Shown here: positions 1-11,817 of the stretch, piece after piece | Layout of the letters: each line of letters opens with the position of its first letter | Position numbering within the stretch: position 1 is the first letter of the stretch | Assembly: GCA_020064725.1 (NCBI GenBank) | Contig: JAGTWJ010000008.1 | Location: 1,364,001-1,428,000 of the forward strand | Length of the DNA: 64,000 bases | Source of the DNA: Drechslerella dactyloides | Lineage: Eukaryota > Ascomycota > Orbiliomycetes > Orbiliales > Orbiliaceae | Direction of reading: 5' to 3' | The notes under the pieces: generated by a model | Databases searched by the model: none | Told to the model about the DNA's origin: nothing | What the model saw: the letters and a program-made list of their open reading frames with translations, nothing else | Made by a program: the position numbers and the translations under genes

Positions 1-1945
1 TTATTTTTTCATCTTTTTTTAATATAGTGGTAGTGTGTTTTGATTATTTTAATTATTAATAGGTGTTGGTTTTTAAATTAGCTATATTATATTTTTATTT
101 TAAAGTTAAGGTGAATATTAATATTTTAGATAAAGTTATTTATTATTAGAATAGTATATATAAGGTTATAAATAAATTAGTTTATATTTTAAAAAAAAGT
201 AAATTCTATATATATATAAGTTTCTTGTATTTAATAATAGTTTTAATATTAAAGGATATGATTCTAAAATAAGATAGATTCTTTTAGTATAATTATTATA
301 ATTAATCTTTTATATTTTAATATTTCTTTTTAAGTTTTTTTTAAAATTGTTGTAATAGTGGGTCTTATTTTATTTAATAAGTATTAAGTCTGTTAAAGTA
401 TTGTCTAATAAATTTTAGTAAGATATTATCTTTTAGTTACTATAAATTTTCTTTTAATAAATAATTTTTTTATTTAATTAAAAATTTATTAATTAATATT
501 TCTAGGTTTTTTTTGTGGTCTAGGATTTTTTTAATTTTATATTTGTTATAGTTGTTTTTCTTGATTTTTAGATTATTTATCTTTTTTTTAAGTTTATTTA
601 GTATAGGTTTAAACAGAGTGATATAGAATATTTTATAGATTCTTAAGTTTCTAGGAATATAAAATTTAAAAAGGTATTTATTTAGTTTTTTGATTATAGT
701 ATATGATTTAAGTTTTTGGAAGTCAAACTTTTGATTAAATCTTTTAATTTTAATGTTTTTTGTAAGCAAGTATATTTTTTTTTTTTTTTAAAAAAAAGTA
801 TTTTTGTTCTTTTTTTATTATAATAATAGAATATAGTTTTGATTATAAAGTTTAAGTTATTTTTTAAATATTTATATAATTTATTTATAAACTCAAAGTA
901 TTTTTTGGTGTTGGGTATTTTTTTTTTTATAAATAAAATTGGTTGTGTAGTTTGTGGGTTCCAACCTTATAATATTTTATAGAATATATAATTTGTTATT
1001 GAATATTTTAATGAGTTATATATAAGTTTTACTATAAATAGTAGTTTTATTTAATTATTTTGTATATAATTAAAAAATAATTTAAAATAAATCTCAACTA
1101 TTTGGATTATTTATTCTAATATTCTATTAGTTTAAGCTTTTCTTTTAGTTATTATATTGAATTTAATATTTAATAAGTTTATAATATATTTCTAATATTT
1201 ACTACTAAAAAGAGGATCTCTGTTATAAATATGTTTTTTTTGTAGTCTATATTAATTAAATATTTATTTATTATAAATTATCAAGAACTATTCTACTCCT
1301 TAAGAACTATTCCAAAATTCTAGAATAATAATTTTAATAAATCTACAAATAATAATCAAGATTTTGTTATATATTTAATTTATTAAGGGGTTTCTTAAGT
1401 ATAGTAATCCTTATATAAAATTATAAGTTATAATTTAAAATAATTTAATTGGTACTTTATTTGGTTATAAGTATTTGTATGATGTATACCTTGCTAATTT
1501 ATTTTTTAAATATAAATTATAAATTCTAATATAGCTTTTAATTTATTATCTTATTTTAAACTAAAAGTATTATTATATAATAAGTTTTTGTATTCTTTCA
1601 ACTCCTAGGTATTTATATATAAATATATTATAATGTAATTGTAAAATTTTCAATTATATTTTCTTTTCTAAAATATAAAAGAGATTTTTAAAAAAAATAT
1701 ATCTATTTTTTATAGAGAAAAAGGTAGTGATTTTTTTAGGATTTTATAGTATTTTTTTTGTTGTTATATTTTTTTGGTAATTTTTTTTAAATTAGGTAGT
1801 TATTTCTGGTTTTATTTTATAAATAATAATATTAAGTTTTTTATTAATAGTAATAATGTTTTTTTGTTATTCTAAAATTATTTTTTTATTTATAGAAATA
1901 TTTTCTATAAGGTTTAATTATTAATTAATAGTATTAATTTTGATA
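1..1945. repeat. Long inverted repeat, left arm (Gypsy 3' region)
   Basis: The reverse complement of this segment matches about 9875-11815 along its whole length. Examples are 1190-1260 against 10545-10620 (integrase), 1680-1860 against 9950-10130, and 1-180 against 11640-11815. The arms are two copies of the same Gypsy 3' half in opposite orientation. They have diverged, mostly by transitions. The left arm may continue beyond the window. Confidence 0.85.
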
Positions 1946-3200
1946 TTTTCTTTTCTTTTGAAATAGGTGATTTTTATATTATATTTATTGAGTGTTTTCT
2001 ATTATTGAATTTGGTATTTGCTAAGTTCTTTTGTTGTTAGAAAATAAATAAGATTTTTATAATTTGAGAATATTTTAAATGGTTTTATAGTTTATAGATA
2101 AATTTTCTATTTTTTATAGGTGTATAAGATAGCTATAAGTTTTTTGTTGTGTATAGGGTATTTTATTTCTATAGTATTAAATTTATATAATAAGTAGGTA
2201 ATTGGGTGCTATTTTTGGTTGGGTTGTTTTTATAGTAGGTAAGTTTTTAAGATTGTTATAGAAGTATTAGTTTTTATTTATATTGGTAGTTCTGGGTTAT
2301 AAAATTTAAAGATAGGTGCTGAAATAAATGTATTTTTTAGTATTTGGAATATCTTAATTTTTTTTTTTTTGTTATTTTAAAATGGATATTTTTTTTTGTT
2401 AGTTTTGAGAGGGTAATTATTAAATAACTGTATTTTTGAATGAATTGTTGGTAGTAATTATATAGTTTTAAAAAGGTTTATATTTTCTTAAGTGTTTTTG
2501 ATGTTGATTAGTTTTGTATAGTTTATATCTTTTTTAGATTTATTTTTATATTATAAGGAGTAATAATAGTTTCTAGAAATTTGACTTTAGTTATTTTGAA
2601 TTTAAATTTCTCTGGCTTAATTTTAAATTTATATTAATTTAGAGTTTTGAGGATTTAATTAATATGTTTTTGGTGTTTTGAAGGGTTTTTGTTATAGATA
2701 AAAATGTTATTTAAATATACTATATATATGTTGTTAATATATTTTTATAGAATATAATTTATAAATATTTAAAAAATTATGGGTGTATTAGTTAATTTAA
2801 AAAATATAATTAGGTATTTAAATAACTTATATCTAATTTTAAAAGCAGTTTTTTATTCTTTTCTAGAATTAATTTTAATATTATAATATATATTAATAAA
2901 GTTAAATTTTATATAAATAGTAATATCTAATATCTTATTAAAAGATTTGCTGATAAAAAATAAAGGTCCTCTGTTTTTAATAGTTATTGTATTAAGAATT
3001 TGATAGTTAATATAAATCTATAGTTTTTTAGAATTTTTTTTTTTTATAAATAAGATAGAATGTTTTATTAATGAATTAAAAGATTATATATATCTAGTTT
3101 TAAGATTTTTTTTAATATATTTATAGAGTACTACTATTTTTTAATTAGTGTATTTATATATTAGTATAAATTAGGGCTATATTCTTTTTTACAAAAATAT
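470..3200 (-). pseudogene. RIP-inactivated pol (RT, RNase H region, integrase, chromodomain-like tail)
   Basis: The longest open piece, 470-769, encodes the end of the polyprotein: a segment RNLRIYKIFYITLFKP, matching the post-integrase 'hP.FHvs.L.p' stretch of Gypsy elements, followed by KKILDHKKNLEILINKFLIK, which resembles the start of a chromodomain. Upstream on the minus strand, with many stops, are integrase fragments (NRDPLFSSKY, NIKFNIITKRKA, QTNRILE) and reverse transcriptase fragments (YLNNIFIY, KTAFKIRY, FKLINTPIIFQ). Both catalytic Asp residues of the RT box are Asn, the change expected from C-to-T mutation on the template strand. No functional product is possible. Confidence 0.85.
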
Positions 3201-6200
3201 CAAGTATTTAAATAAATTAATTTTAGGTAGGGTTTGTTTTTTTAGTGTAGGTTAGAAGATATTTCTTGTTTTTTTAAATATTTATTTAAGGATTTTTATT
3301 GTTTTTGAAATTATATATAGGTTTTTGACCTAAATTTATACTTTCTATAAAGTATTTGGTTTATATTTATATCTATTTTAGATTTTCTTATTAAATAAAT
3401 AGATAGTAAGTTGTAGATATGTTTTTTTATAAATATTTCTGTTATTTAGTAGTTTTTTAATAATTTTTTAATAATTATAGTTATTAAAAATAATTTCTTT
3501 TTTCTTTTAGTTGATGTCAGAGTTATGTTTTATTAACTATAAAAATCTTAAAATTAATAGAATATCTTTTAAAAAGTTTAGGATATTAATAGTGTATTCT
3601 TCTAGGTATTTATTGATAAATAGTTTAAATATAGTTTCTTAAGTAACTTGTTCTAAGGTTTGGTGTGAGAAAGTGGTTATTTAGTAAATATTAAATTTTT
3701 GTTGTGTTTTGAGTTAGTATTTTTGTACTGTTGTAATAGAAATATAATTTTTTTTGGTTTTGTTGTTAATTAGGGTTTTTATAGGTTTTTTGAATATAAG
3801 TAAAATAAGGGTAAATTTTCTATAAAAACTTAGGTTTTTTGTTTTAGTATACTTTTATTGATTTTAAAATATATTTAGTTTTTTGATTTGTAGTTTGGGT
3901 TATTAATTGTTTTCTACTATATTTTTATAAGATATTATTTTATATATTTGTTTTTTTTTTGTTGGTTAATAAAGTTATTTCTAAAATATTTTTAATAGAA
4001 GTAGTATTATTCTTTTTTTTTGTAGTATTATTTAATATACTATTTATAGGTTTTAAATTTATTAAAATTATAAAGATATTTTAGATAATAGATTTGTCTT
4101 TTGTTTGGATAGTGATAGTTATAATATTATTTTTTTTTATAAATTTGGAAATATTATATATAATTTTTGCAAAAATATCTAGTCTTAGTTTTTAGGGTTT
4201 TATTATAGTATTTTTAGTTGAAGTAGTTTTTTAAATATTGTTTTTATTTTTTAAATATTCTAAAGATTAAGGTATAGATAGTATAAGATATATATAGTAA
4301 TTTATTAGACTTGTTGTTAATGGTGTATTTTATTTTTTTAGAGTTGTTATTTTTATTTATTAATTTTTTATATATTTTTTTATAATTTTGATATATTTAT
4401 ATAAGTTTCTTGATTTGGGCTATGGTATATTTGTTAATTTATTGTGTTTTTAGGATTTTTTTTTATTCTTTTTACTTAATATTGTTGTAGATATATCTAT
4501 AGTATTTAGATTATATTTTAAAATATTTTATATAATAAGTATATTTAAAGGTGTTAAAAATTTTTTATAATAATTTTTTTTTAATATAATTTAGGTGTAG
4601 GAAGTGATAATATTGATATATTTATTTATTATAGTACTTATTATAAAAATTAAAATATTTATATAATTATATATTAGTATTGTTTTGTTAGTAAAACTAA
4701 TATTTCTACTTAGTATATAGAAGATATTTTATACTATTAAAAAACTATTTTCTATTTTTAGGGTTGTATTATAGTGGATTTTTATTATTTTTAATCTATA
4801 ATCAATATATTTTTTATTGGTTAGTAAAGGTTTATCTATATTTTTGGGTTATATATTAGTAAGTGATTTTTTAATATAATTAATAAGTATTTTATTGTTT
4901 TTCTATAGTATTTTGTTATTTAATAGTGTTTATTTTTTTGGTTTGTTTGTAATTTTGGTAAATATTGGTTTCCAATATTCTATATGTTATTTTTTTTTAA
5001 TTAGGATAATAAGTTTGTATGTTGTATAATTTTGTTGTTTGTATAATTAGATATATTATTAGGAGAAAACTACCTATAAGATAATTCTTCTGGTGTTTTT
5101 GTTAATAGTTTCTGATTTTTATTTTTGTTTTGTATAATATTTTTTATAATAGATTTTAAGATTTTTGGGGATTAGTTTCTGTTGTAACTAATTAAATTAT
5201 CTAGGGGGTATGATTGAGATGAGTAATATCTGGATTATTTTTATAAAGATTTTTTTATTATTTTAGTATTTTTTTTATAAGTGTTTGTCTAAGCTTTTTT
5301 TATATGCTAAATAGGATCCTGGTATTAGATTATTCTATAATTAGTTAAGTTTATTTTTTTCTGGTTCTATGTTTTTGAATAGGATAGGGTTTTATTTAAT
5401 AGTTGTATTGATTTCTTAAACAATATCTTAGTGTTAGATAGATCCAGCTCCAAAATATATGTGTTTCTAAATTTTATTTATAACTATTTTAAAATCTTCT
5501 AAAGTAAATAATTGTTTTATTATCCTAAATTTTTATTTCTACTAAAAATATTTTTAAAAATTCTTTTTTCTTTTGTTTTTAGGATAATCTTTTTTGATAT
5601 ATTTTGCTTTATTATATTGATAGTAAAAAAATATATTAGATTTCTTTAGTTTTTAGTATTAAATTATATTAAGATTTATAGATTCTGGTTTATATATTTT
5701 GTTTGGTTTTTAAAAAAATTTTCTAATTTTAGTCCAATTTTACTAAAGTTTCTTAGTATATTTGTTAGAATTATATTTATTTAAATTATAATATAATTTC
5801 TTCTAATAAATATTCTTTTAAAATTAATAAAATATATTATTAAATTTAATTACTATAATTTATATATTATAATAATTTATATTTTTGTTGATAAGTTTTT
5901 ATTTAATAATCTTTATTTTTAAATTAAATTTAAGCTTTTTTCTAACTTTATAGAATAAAGTATCATTATTATAATTAATAAAGGGTATATATTAATTAAA
6001 TTATTAAAAAAAAATTATGTAGATCTAATTTATTTGAGTTAGTCAAATTTTTTAAGGGCTTCTTTAATTTTATTCTTATATTTGTACTTTTGTTTAAGAT
6101 AATTTATAAATTCCCAAAAATTACTAAAAACTTTTGAGATTTCTAGGATTTTTATTTTATAGTCTTTTTTTATTATTTTATTATATATTTATTTATATAA

Positions 6201-6908
6201 TAAATAAATATTAAAGATATTCCCTTCTAAATATATTTCTATAAAAAGAATCTTATACTAGTCTATAAAAAATTGTTTGAAATAAAAAAAAAATAATTAC
6301 TAAACTAATTAAAAAATTAATTAAATTTTTTAAATTATCTTTTATATCTGATTGGGTTTTCTATTTTAGATATTTTATTAGATATTACTACAAAAGTAGC
6401 TAAATTTCTTATTTTTTAGATTTCTAATTCACTAATTTATACAAATCTGGATGTAGTAAATAATAAGGGTCTTTGAGTGGTGATGTTGCTTATTTAGGTG
6501 TTAATTAGAGTTTTTTTATATTTTATTATTTTTTTAAAATTTTTTAACATAATTGTTTCAATATTATTAACTGTTTTTAAGATTATTTAGATATATTATT
6601 AATATATTATAATAGTTTTTTACTATACTATTTTAAGGTTTTATTCTAACCTTTATTTGGTGTTATTTTTTAATATAATACTATTTATTTTTTTTAAAAT
6701 TTGTATTCTAATATTTATTACTAATTTGTTTTAGTATTTCTATAAACTATCTATATATTTATTAATTAATTTAAAAAAATTAGGTTTTATATTATTATCT
6801 CTTTATATATATAGTATTGTTTAAATTATTACTATAGTTATTTTTTATTTATATATTCTTAAAATATAAAAATTATTGATAAATCTTCTATATTTATTGT
6901 TTTTACTA

Positions 6909-7157
6909 ACGTCAACGATAAGCGACTGGACCAGACAAGCGACCGGACCACCCCCCTTGTATATTTCTTTAATTTAATATAAAAAAAATTTAAAAAAATA
7001 TTTATAGATTTGTAATAGTTTATATAAATAAGATTAATTTTATTCTAATTTTAAATTAATTATTGATTAAGTTATTAATAAAAAGTGTTTTGGTAGGGTG
7101 TTGGTTTATATGGGGTGGTCCGCTCGCTTGTGTGGTCCGCTCGCTTGTGGAATACGT
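6909..7157. mobile_element. MITE-like non-autonomous Fot1/Pogo element
   Basis: The 249-bp segment begins ACGTCAACGATAAGCGACTG and ends GCTCGCTTGTGGAATACGT, with TA on both sides (6907-6908 and 7158-7159), the target duplication of Tc1/mariner-type elements. Its ends are imperfect inverted repeats of about 48 bp. Each contains a tandem pair of a motif close to ACAAGCGAGCGGACCAC. The left end resembles the termini of the element at 11818-13709, the right end those of the element at 7803-9673. The AT-rich core has no coding capacity. It is probably a deletion derivative mobilised by a related transposase. Confidence 0.75.
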
Positions 7158-7322
7158 TATCTAATACTAATTTAAAATTATTATTATTTGTAAGGTATTT
7201 TTATAATTCTATATTATAAAATTCTGTTTTATTTTTATATACTAAAAAAAATTTATAAATTATATTAAAAATTATTATATACTTATTACTTCTCCTCACT
7301 TACTAAAAATAATTAGTTAAAA

Positions 7323-7670
7323 TATTATACTTTAACTTAAAACCAGATTAAATATACTTTATTTTAAAATCTCTAATTCTTAGTTACTACTATATAGATT
7401 TTTAATAATAGAAAATAAATATATATCAAATATAATAATAACTATTAAAATAAAATATATAACAATAATAATAAATAGGCTGATTATTAAAATATTAAGA
7501 TTTAAATATTAATTAATAATTCTTAAAAAAGAAGTTATTAATTCTAAAATAAAATATACTAATTATATATATAATATCTTAATATATAAACTAATAAAAA
7601 TATATTAATATATTATTTAAATAATTTAATACTTATTTTATTTAGTACTCAGTTAAGTACTAAGCACCCT
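7323..7670 (+). repeat. LTR-like repeat, RIP-mutated copy
   Basis: This segment aligns with the reverse complement of about 14920-15253. The first 35 positions (from 7323, against 15253 downward) align without gaps and differ at about 16 sites, each a C in the other copy replaced by T, or a G by A. The following 200-300 nt also match (for example 7400-7640 against 15180-14950). The partner begins TGTTACAC, consistent with an LTR 5' end (TG...). The right limit is approximate, and it is unclear which Gypsy copy it belonged to. Confidence 0.7.
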
Positions 7671-7802
7671 AAACATTAAATACTCATATAACCATAAATC
7701 ATTACAATAGTTCCTATTTAAAAAAAAATATTATAATAATAATATTTTTATATAGTAATATCCTTTTATATAATCTAAGATTCTATATAACCATATTATC
7801 TA

Positions 7803-9673
7803 ACGTGGTCCACAAGCGAGCGGTACACCCAAGTGAGCGGTATACCTCTCAACACTTACATGTTTATTCTTCTTCTATACTATATATCTCTACAACTACT
7901 ATAATGGCTACCTCTATAACTAAATCTAGAATCATTCTAACTATTAAAGTTATGAAAAAGGACCAAGAATTAAATATTTGAGCTACTACTAAATTTTACA
8001 AGGTCCCTCACACAATCTTAGCTTACCAATATAAGAACCACTCTTCAAAATACAATATTATACCCAAATCACAAAAATTTACAGAACTAGAAGAAAAGAC
8101 TATTATCCAATAGATACTCAAGCTTTATACACAATCTTTTCATCCCAAACTAAATAATATAAAAATATAACCAACCAGTTACTATCAACATATACTAGTA
8201 ATGATACACAACACATCAGCAAAAATTAGGTATTAAATTTTATAAAACACCACCTAAAACTCCAAATACATTTATCCAGGAGATACAACTACCAGCAAAC
8301 TCAATACAAAGACTTTAAGTTTATTAGCAATTAATTTCAATTTATCCAAACTACAAAAACCAAATATAATATTACAAACAATAATATCTACAACTTCAAC
8401 AAAATAGACTTTGCTATAAGCATAATCTCTATAATTACAGTTATTACAGGTATTAAAACCCAAGATAAGGCTAAACTAACACAGCCTAAGAACCATAAAT
8501 AGACAACAATTATTCAAGATATAAACACAACAAATTAGACAGTACAGCCATTCATTATTCTTACTAACTAGTACCACTTAGCTAACTAGTATATAAAGAC
8601 CAACCTACCAAAAAACTGGGTTATTACACTTTCTAATAATAGCTAAATAATAAATGAAATAGTCCTCATATAGATTAAGCACTTTAACAAAACATCAACA
8701 CCATACTATAAAAGTAACTACCAACTATTAATCCTCAATAGACATAAAAACCACCATTCAACTATCTTTAAACTTTATTATCAAGAATACAAGATTATTA
8801 CACTTTATATACTATCCCATTTATTATATCTTCTACAGCCGCTGGATATTGGGTACTTTAAGCCATTAAAATGTGCATATAGTTGCCAAGTAAAAAACTT
8901 AATACACACAAACATAACCTATATTAGTAAACTGGAGTTCTTCTTTGGATTCCATAAAGCATATACTACCTCTGTAACCAACAAAAATATACACAGCAGC
9001 TTTGCTAAGACTAATATCATGCCTTACAATCTAAAAAAGGTATTTTCAAAGCTAAATATATAGTTACCAATACCTACACTAACAAATTCCCACCCTAATA
9101 CTACAATTACCTAGGCTACAAAAACACCAAAAAATCTTATAGAAGCTAACCTACAATCAGAACTTATTAAAAACTAAATTATTCTACACCAAAATAGCTC
9201 TCCAACAAGCATACTAGTAGCTATAAACCAGTTTATTAAGGGAATACAATCTACAATACACAAAATAACACTTTTATATACAAATAATTTTAGACTTCAC
9301 TCTGCTAATAAGACATTAAACAAGCACCAGCAAATAAAAAAAAATGGTTACAATATAAAAGATCACTTACTATATACTAGGTATAAGAGCTACTAGACTA
9401 AAAGAACATAGATAAATAGGTAAAATAGGAAACCTGCTAAAATAATACCTGGCCAAAAGAGGGATCTAAAAAGATATTATACTATAACAAATATAGTAAA
9501 GCTAGGCATAATAAACAAACATATTAAGATACTTCTTAAAAATATAAATAAGTAATTTTCTAGCCCCAAGCTAAATAATCATATACCTATAGTAGTAAAA
9601 TCAGTATTTTCATTCAGGTGGGGTGTTGAGGTGTACCGCTCACTTGGGTGTACCGCTCGCTTATGGACCACGT
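7803..9673 (+). mobile_element. Fot1/Pogo (Tc1/mariner superfamily) DNA transposon 1, inactivated
   Basis: The element is about 1.87 kb, the usual Fot1 size, and is flanked by TA at 7801-7802 and 9674-9675. Terminal inverted repeats of about 50 bp begin ACGTGGTCCACAAGCGAGCG on the left and end in the reverse complement on the right with few mismatches. Each terminus holds two tandem copies of a motif like AAGCGAGCGGTACACC. The interior encodes a transposase relic. The element is clearly less AT-rich than its surroundings, suggesting it inserted after most of the island had been mutated and met fewer rounds of RIP. Confidence 0.9.
7904..9560 (+). pseudogene. Fot1/Pogo DDE transposase pseudogene
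   Basis: Reading starts at ATG 7904 with MATSITKSRIILTIK, followed by a helix-turn-helix region (FYKVPHTILAYQYKNHSSKY, then PKSQKFTELEEKTIIQ). A one-base loss near 8160 moves the frame. Beyond it lie NNIYNFNKIDF (the first catalytic Asp of the DDE triad now Asn), TQDKAKLTQPKNHK-stop, LLILNRHKNHHS (second catalytic Asp now Asn), LLYLLQPLDIGYFKPLK, LEFFFGFHKAY and SELIKN. Many stops fall where the family has Trp, i.e. TGG to TAG. The order and spacing leave little doubt about the family. Loss of both Asp residues and the stops show it is inactive. Confidence 0.9.
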
Positions 9674-9874
9674 TATATAGTTTTGCTATTTATATAATAG
9701 GATATACTATATAAATCAATAGTCTATATAAAATAAATTTATATAGTTATATATCTTATATAAAAATCTATTCTACATAATATATAGATATATTATTACT
9801 TTACATATTATATAGACTAAATATTTGTATAGGAATCTGGTCTATACAGGATATTCGGATGTTGCACTGTTATC

Positions 9875-11815
9875 CCATAACATTAATAATTAAACTTAAT
9901 AAAAAATGTTTCTATAAATAAAGAAGTAATCTTAGAATAATAAAGAAATATTATTATTATTAATAAAAAATTTAACTTTATTATCTATAAAATTAAATCT
10001 AAGATAATTACTAAACTTAAGGAAAATTATTAAAGAGATATAATAATAAAAAGAATACTTTAGAATTTTAAAAAAACTACTATACTTTTTACCTTAAAAA
10101 ATAAATATATTTTTTTTTAAAATTTTTTTTATATCTTAGATAAGAAACTGTAATTTAAAATTTTATAATTATACTATAATATATTTATATATAAATATTT
10201 AAAAATTAAAAAAATATAAAAACTTATTATATAATAATATTTTTAATTTAAAATAAGATAATAAATTAAATAATATATTAAAATATATAATTTATATTTA
10301 AAAAATAAATTAATAAAATATATACTATATAGATATTTATAATTTAATAAAATATTTAGTAAACTATTCTAAATTATAACTTATAATTTTATATAAGGAT
10401 TACCTTATTTAAAAAATCTCTTAATAAATTAAATTTATAATAAAATTTTGATTATTATTTATAAATTTACTAAAATTATTATCTTAGAATCCTGGAATAA
10501 TTTTTAGAGAATAAAATAATTTTTAATAATTTATAATAAATAAATATTTAATTAATATAGATTATAAAAAAAATATATCTATAATAAAGATTTTCTCTTT
10601 AGTAGTAAATATTAGAAATATATTATAAATATCTTAGATACTAAATTTAATATAATAATAAAAAAAAATCTAAACTAATAAAATATTAAAATAAATAATT
10701 TAGATAATAAAAATTTACTTTAAATTATTTTTAAATTATATATAAAATAATTAGATAAAACTACTATTTATAGTAAAACTTATTTATAATTTATTAAAAT
10801 ATTTAATTATAAATTATATATTTCATAAGATATTATGAAACTAGAATCTATAAATTATATAATTAATTTTATTTATAAAAAAAGAAATATTTAATATTAG
10901 AAACTATTTTAAATTTATAAATAAATTTTATAAATATTTAAAAAATAATTTAGATTTTATAATCTAAACTATATCTTATTATTATAATAAAAAAAGAATA
11001 AAAATACCTCTTTTGAAGGAAAAAAATAAAATATATCTATTTATAAAAAATATTAAAATAAAGAAATTTAATTAAAAATTTAATTTTTAAAAATTTAAAC
11101 TATATACTATAATTAAAAAATTAAATAAATATTTTTTTAAACTCTATATTTCTAGAAATTTTAGAATTTATAAAATATTTTATATTATTCTACTTAAGTC
11201 TGTATCTAATAAATTTAAAAAAAAGTAGATAATTTGGAAATTAAAGAAGACATATATAATAAATATAAAATTAAAAAAATCTTAGATTATAAAAATAATT
11301 TAAAGATATTAGTTAATAAATTTCTAATTAAATAAAAAGACTATTTATCAAAAAAAAACTTATAATAATTAGAAGATAATATTTTATTAAAATTTATTAA
11401 ATAATATTTTAATAAATTTAATATTTATTAAATAAGATAAGATCTGCTATTATAATAATCCTAAAAAAAATTTAAAAAGAATATTAGAAATATAAAAAAT
11501 TAATAATAATTATATAATTATATTAAATAGATTTATTTTATTTTAAGATTATATTTTTTAATATTAAAACTATTATTAGATGTAAGAAATTTATATATAT
11601 ATAGAATTTATCTTTTTTTAAAATATAAATTAATTTATTTATAATTTTATAAATATTATTGTGATAATAAGAAATCTTGTTTAAAATATTAGTATTTACT
11701 TAGACCTTAAAATAAAAATATGATATAGCTAGCTTAAGAGTCAGTGCTCTTTGATGATTAAAATAAATAAAATATACTATTACTATAATAAGAAAATAAA
11801 GAAAATAAAAAACTA
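9875..11815 (+). mobile_element. Ty3/Gypsy copy B, 3' fragment (right arm of inverted repeat)
   Basis: This is the plus-strand counterpart of 1-1945. It carries the integrase relic near 10595-10620 and the tail region at about 11150-11340 (NFRIYKIFYIILLKS, then KKK). It starts inside pol, so the 5' half is missing; a GC-normal island at 9830-9880 marks the break. On the right it stops at the Fot1/Pogo insertion at 11818. Together with copy A the two 3' ends point outward. It has stops throughout and no product. Confidence 0.82.
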
Positions 11816-11817
11816 TA

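Larger units (their letters stand above)
1..6908 (-). mobile_element. Degenerate Ty3/Gypsy LTR retrotransposon, copy A
   Basis: On the minus strand the remains of a gag-pol polyprotein run from right to left. A gag zinc-knuckle relic lies near 5575-5640 (Cys codons turned into Tyr/Phe, with a basic tail KKDYPKNKRKKE). Reverse transcriptase lies at about 2640-3200, with the catalytic YLDD box now reading YLNN at about 2700-2730 and thumb residues such as KPEKFKFKITKVKFLETIIT. Integrase lies at about 900-1400 (NRDPLFSSKY near 1195-1235), followed by a chromodomain-like tail at 470-560. The order gag-RT-IN-chromo is that of the chromodomain-bearing Ty3/Gypsy lineage. Stops occur throughout, so the copy is dead. 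The right limit is set at the MITE-like insertion and is uncertain; the 3' end lies at or beyond the left window edge. Confidence 0.85.

Noticed and set aside
8272..8463. Minus-strand frame of 63 codons inside transposon 1
   Set aside because: It is the shadow of the plus-strand transposase relic.
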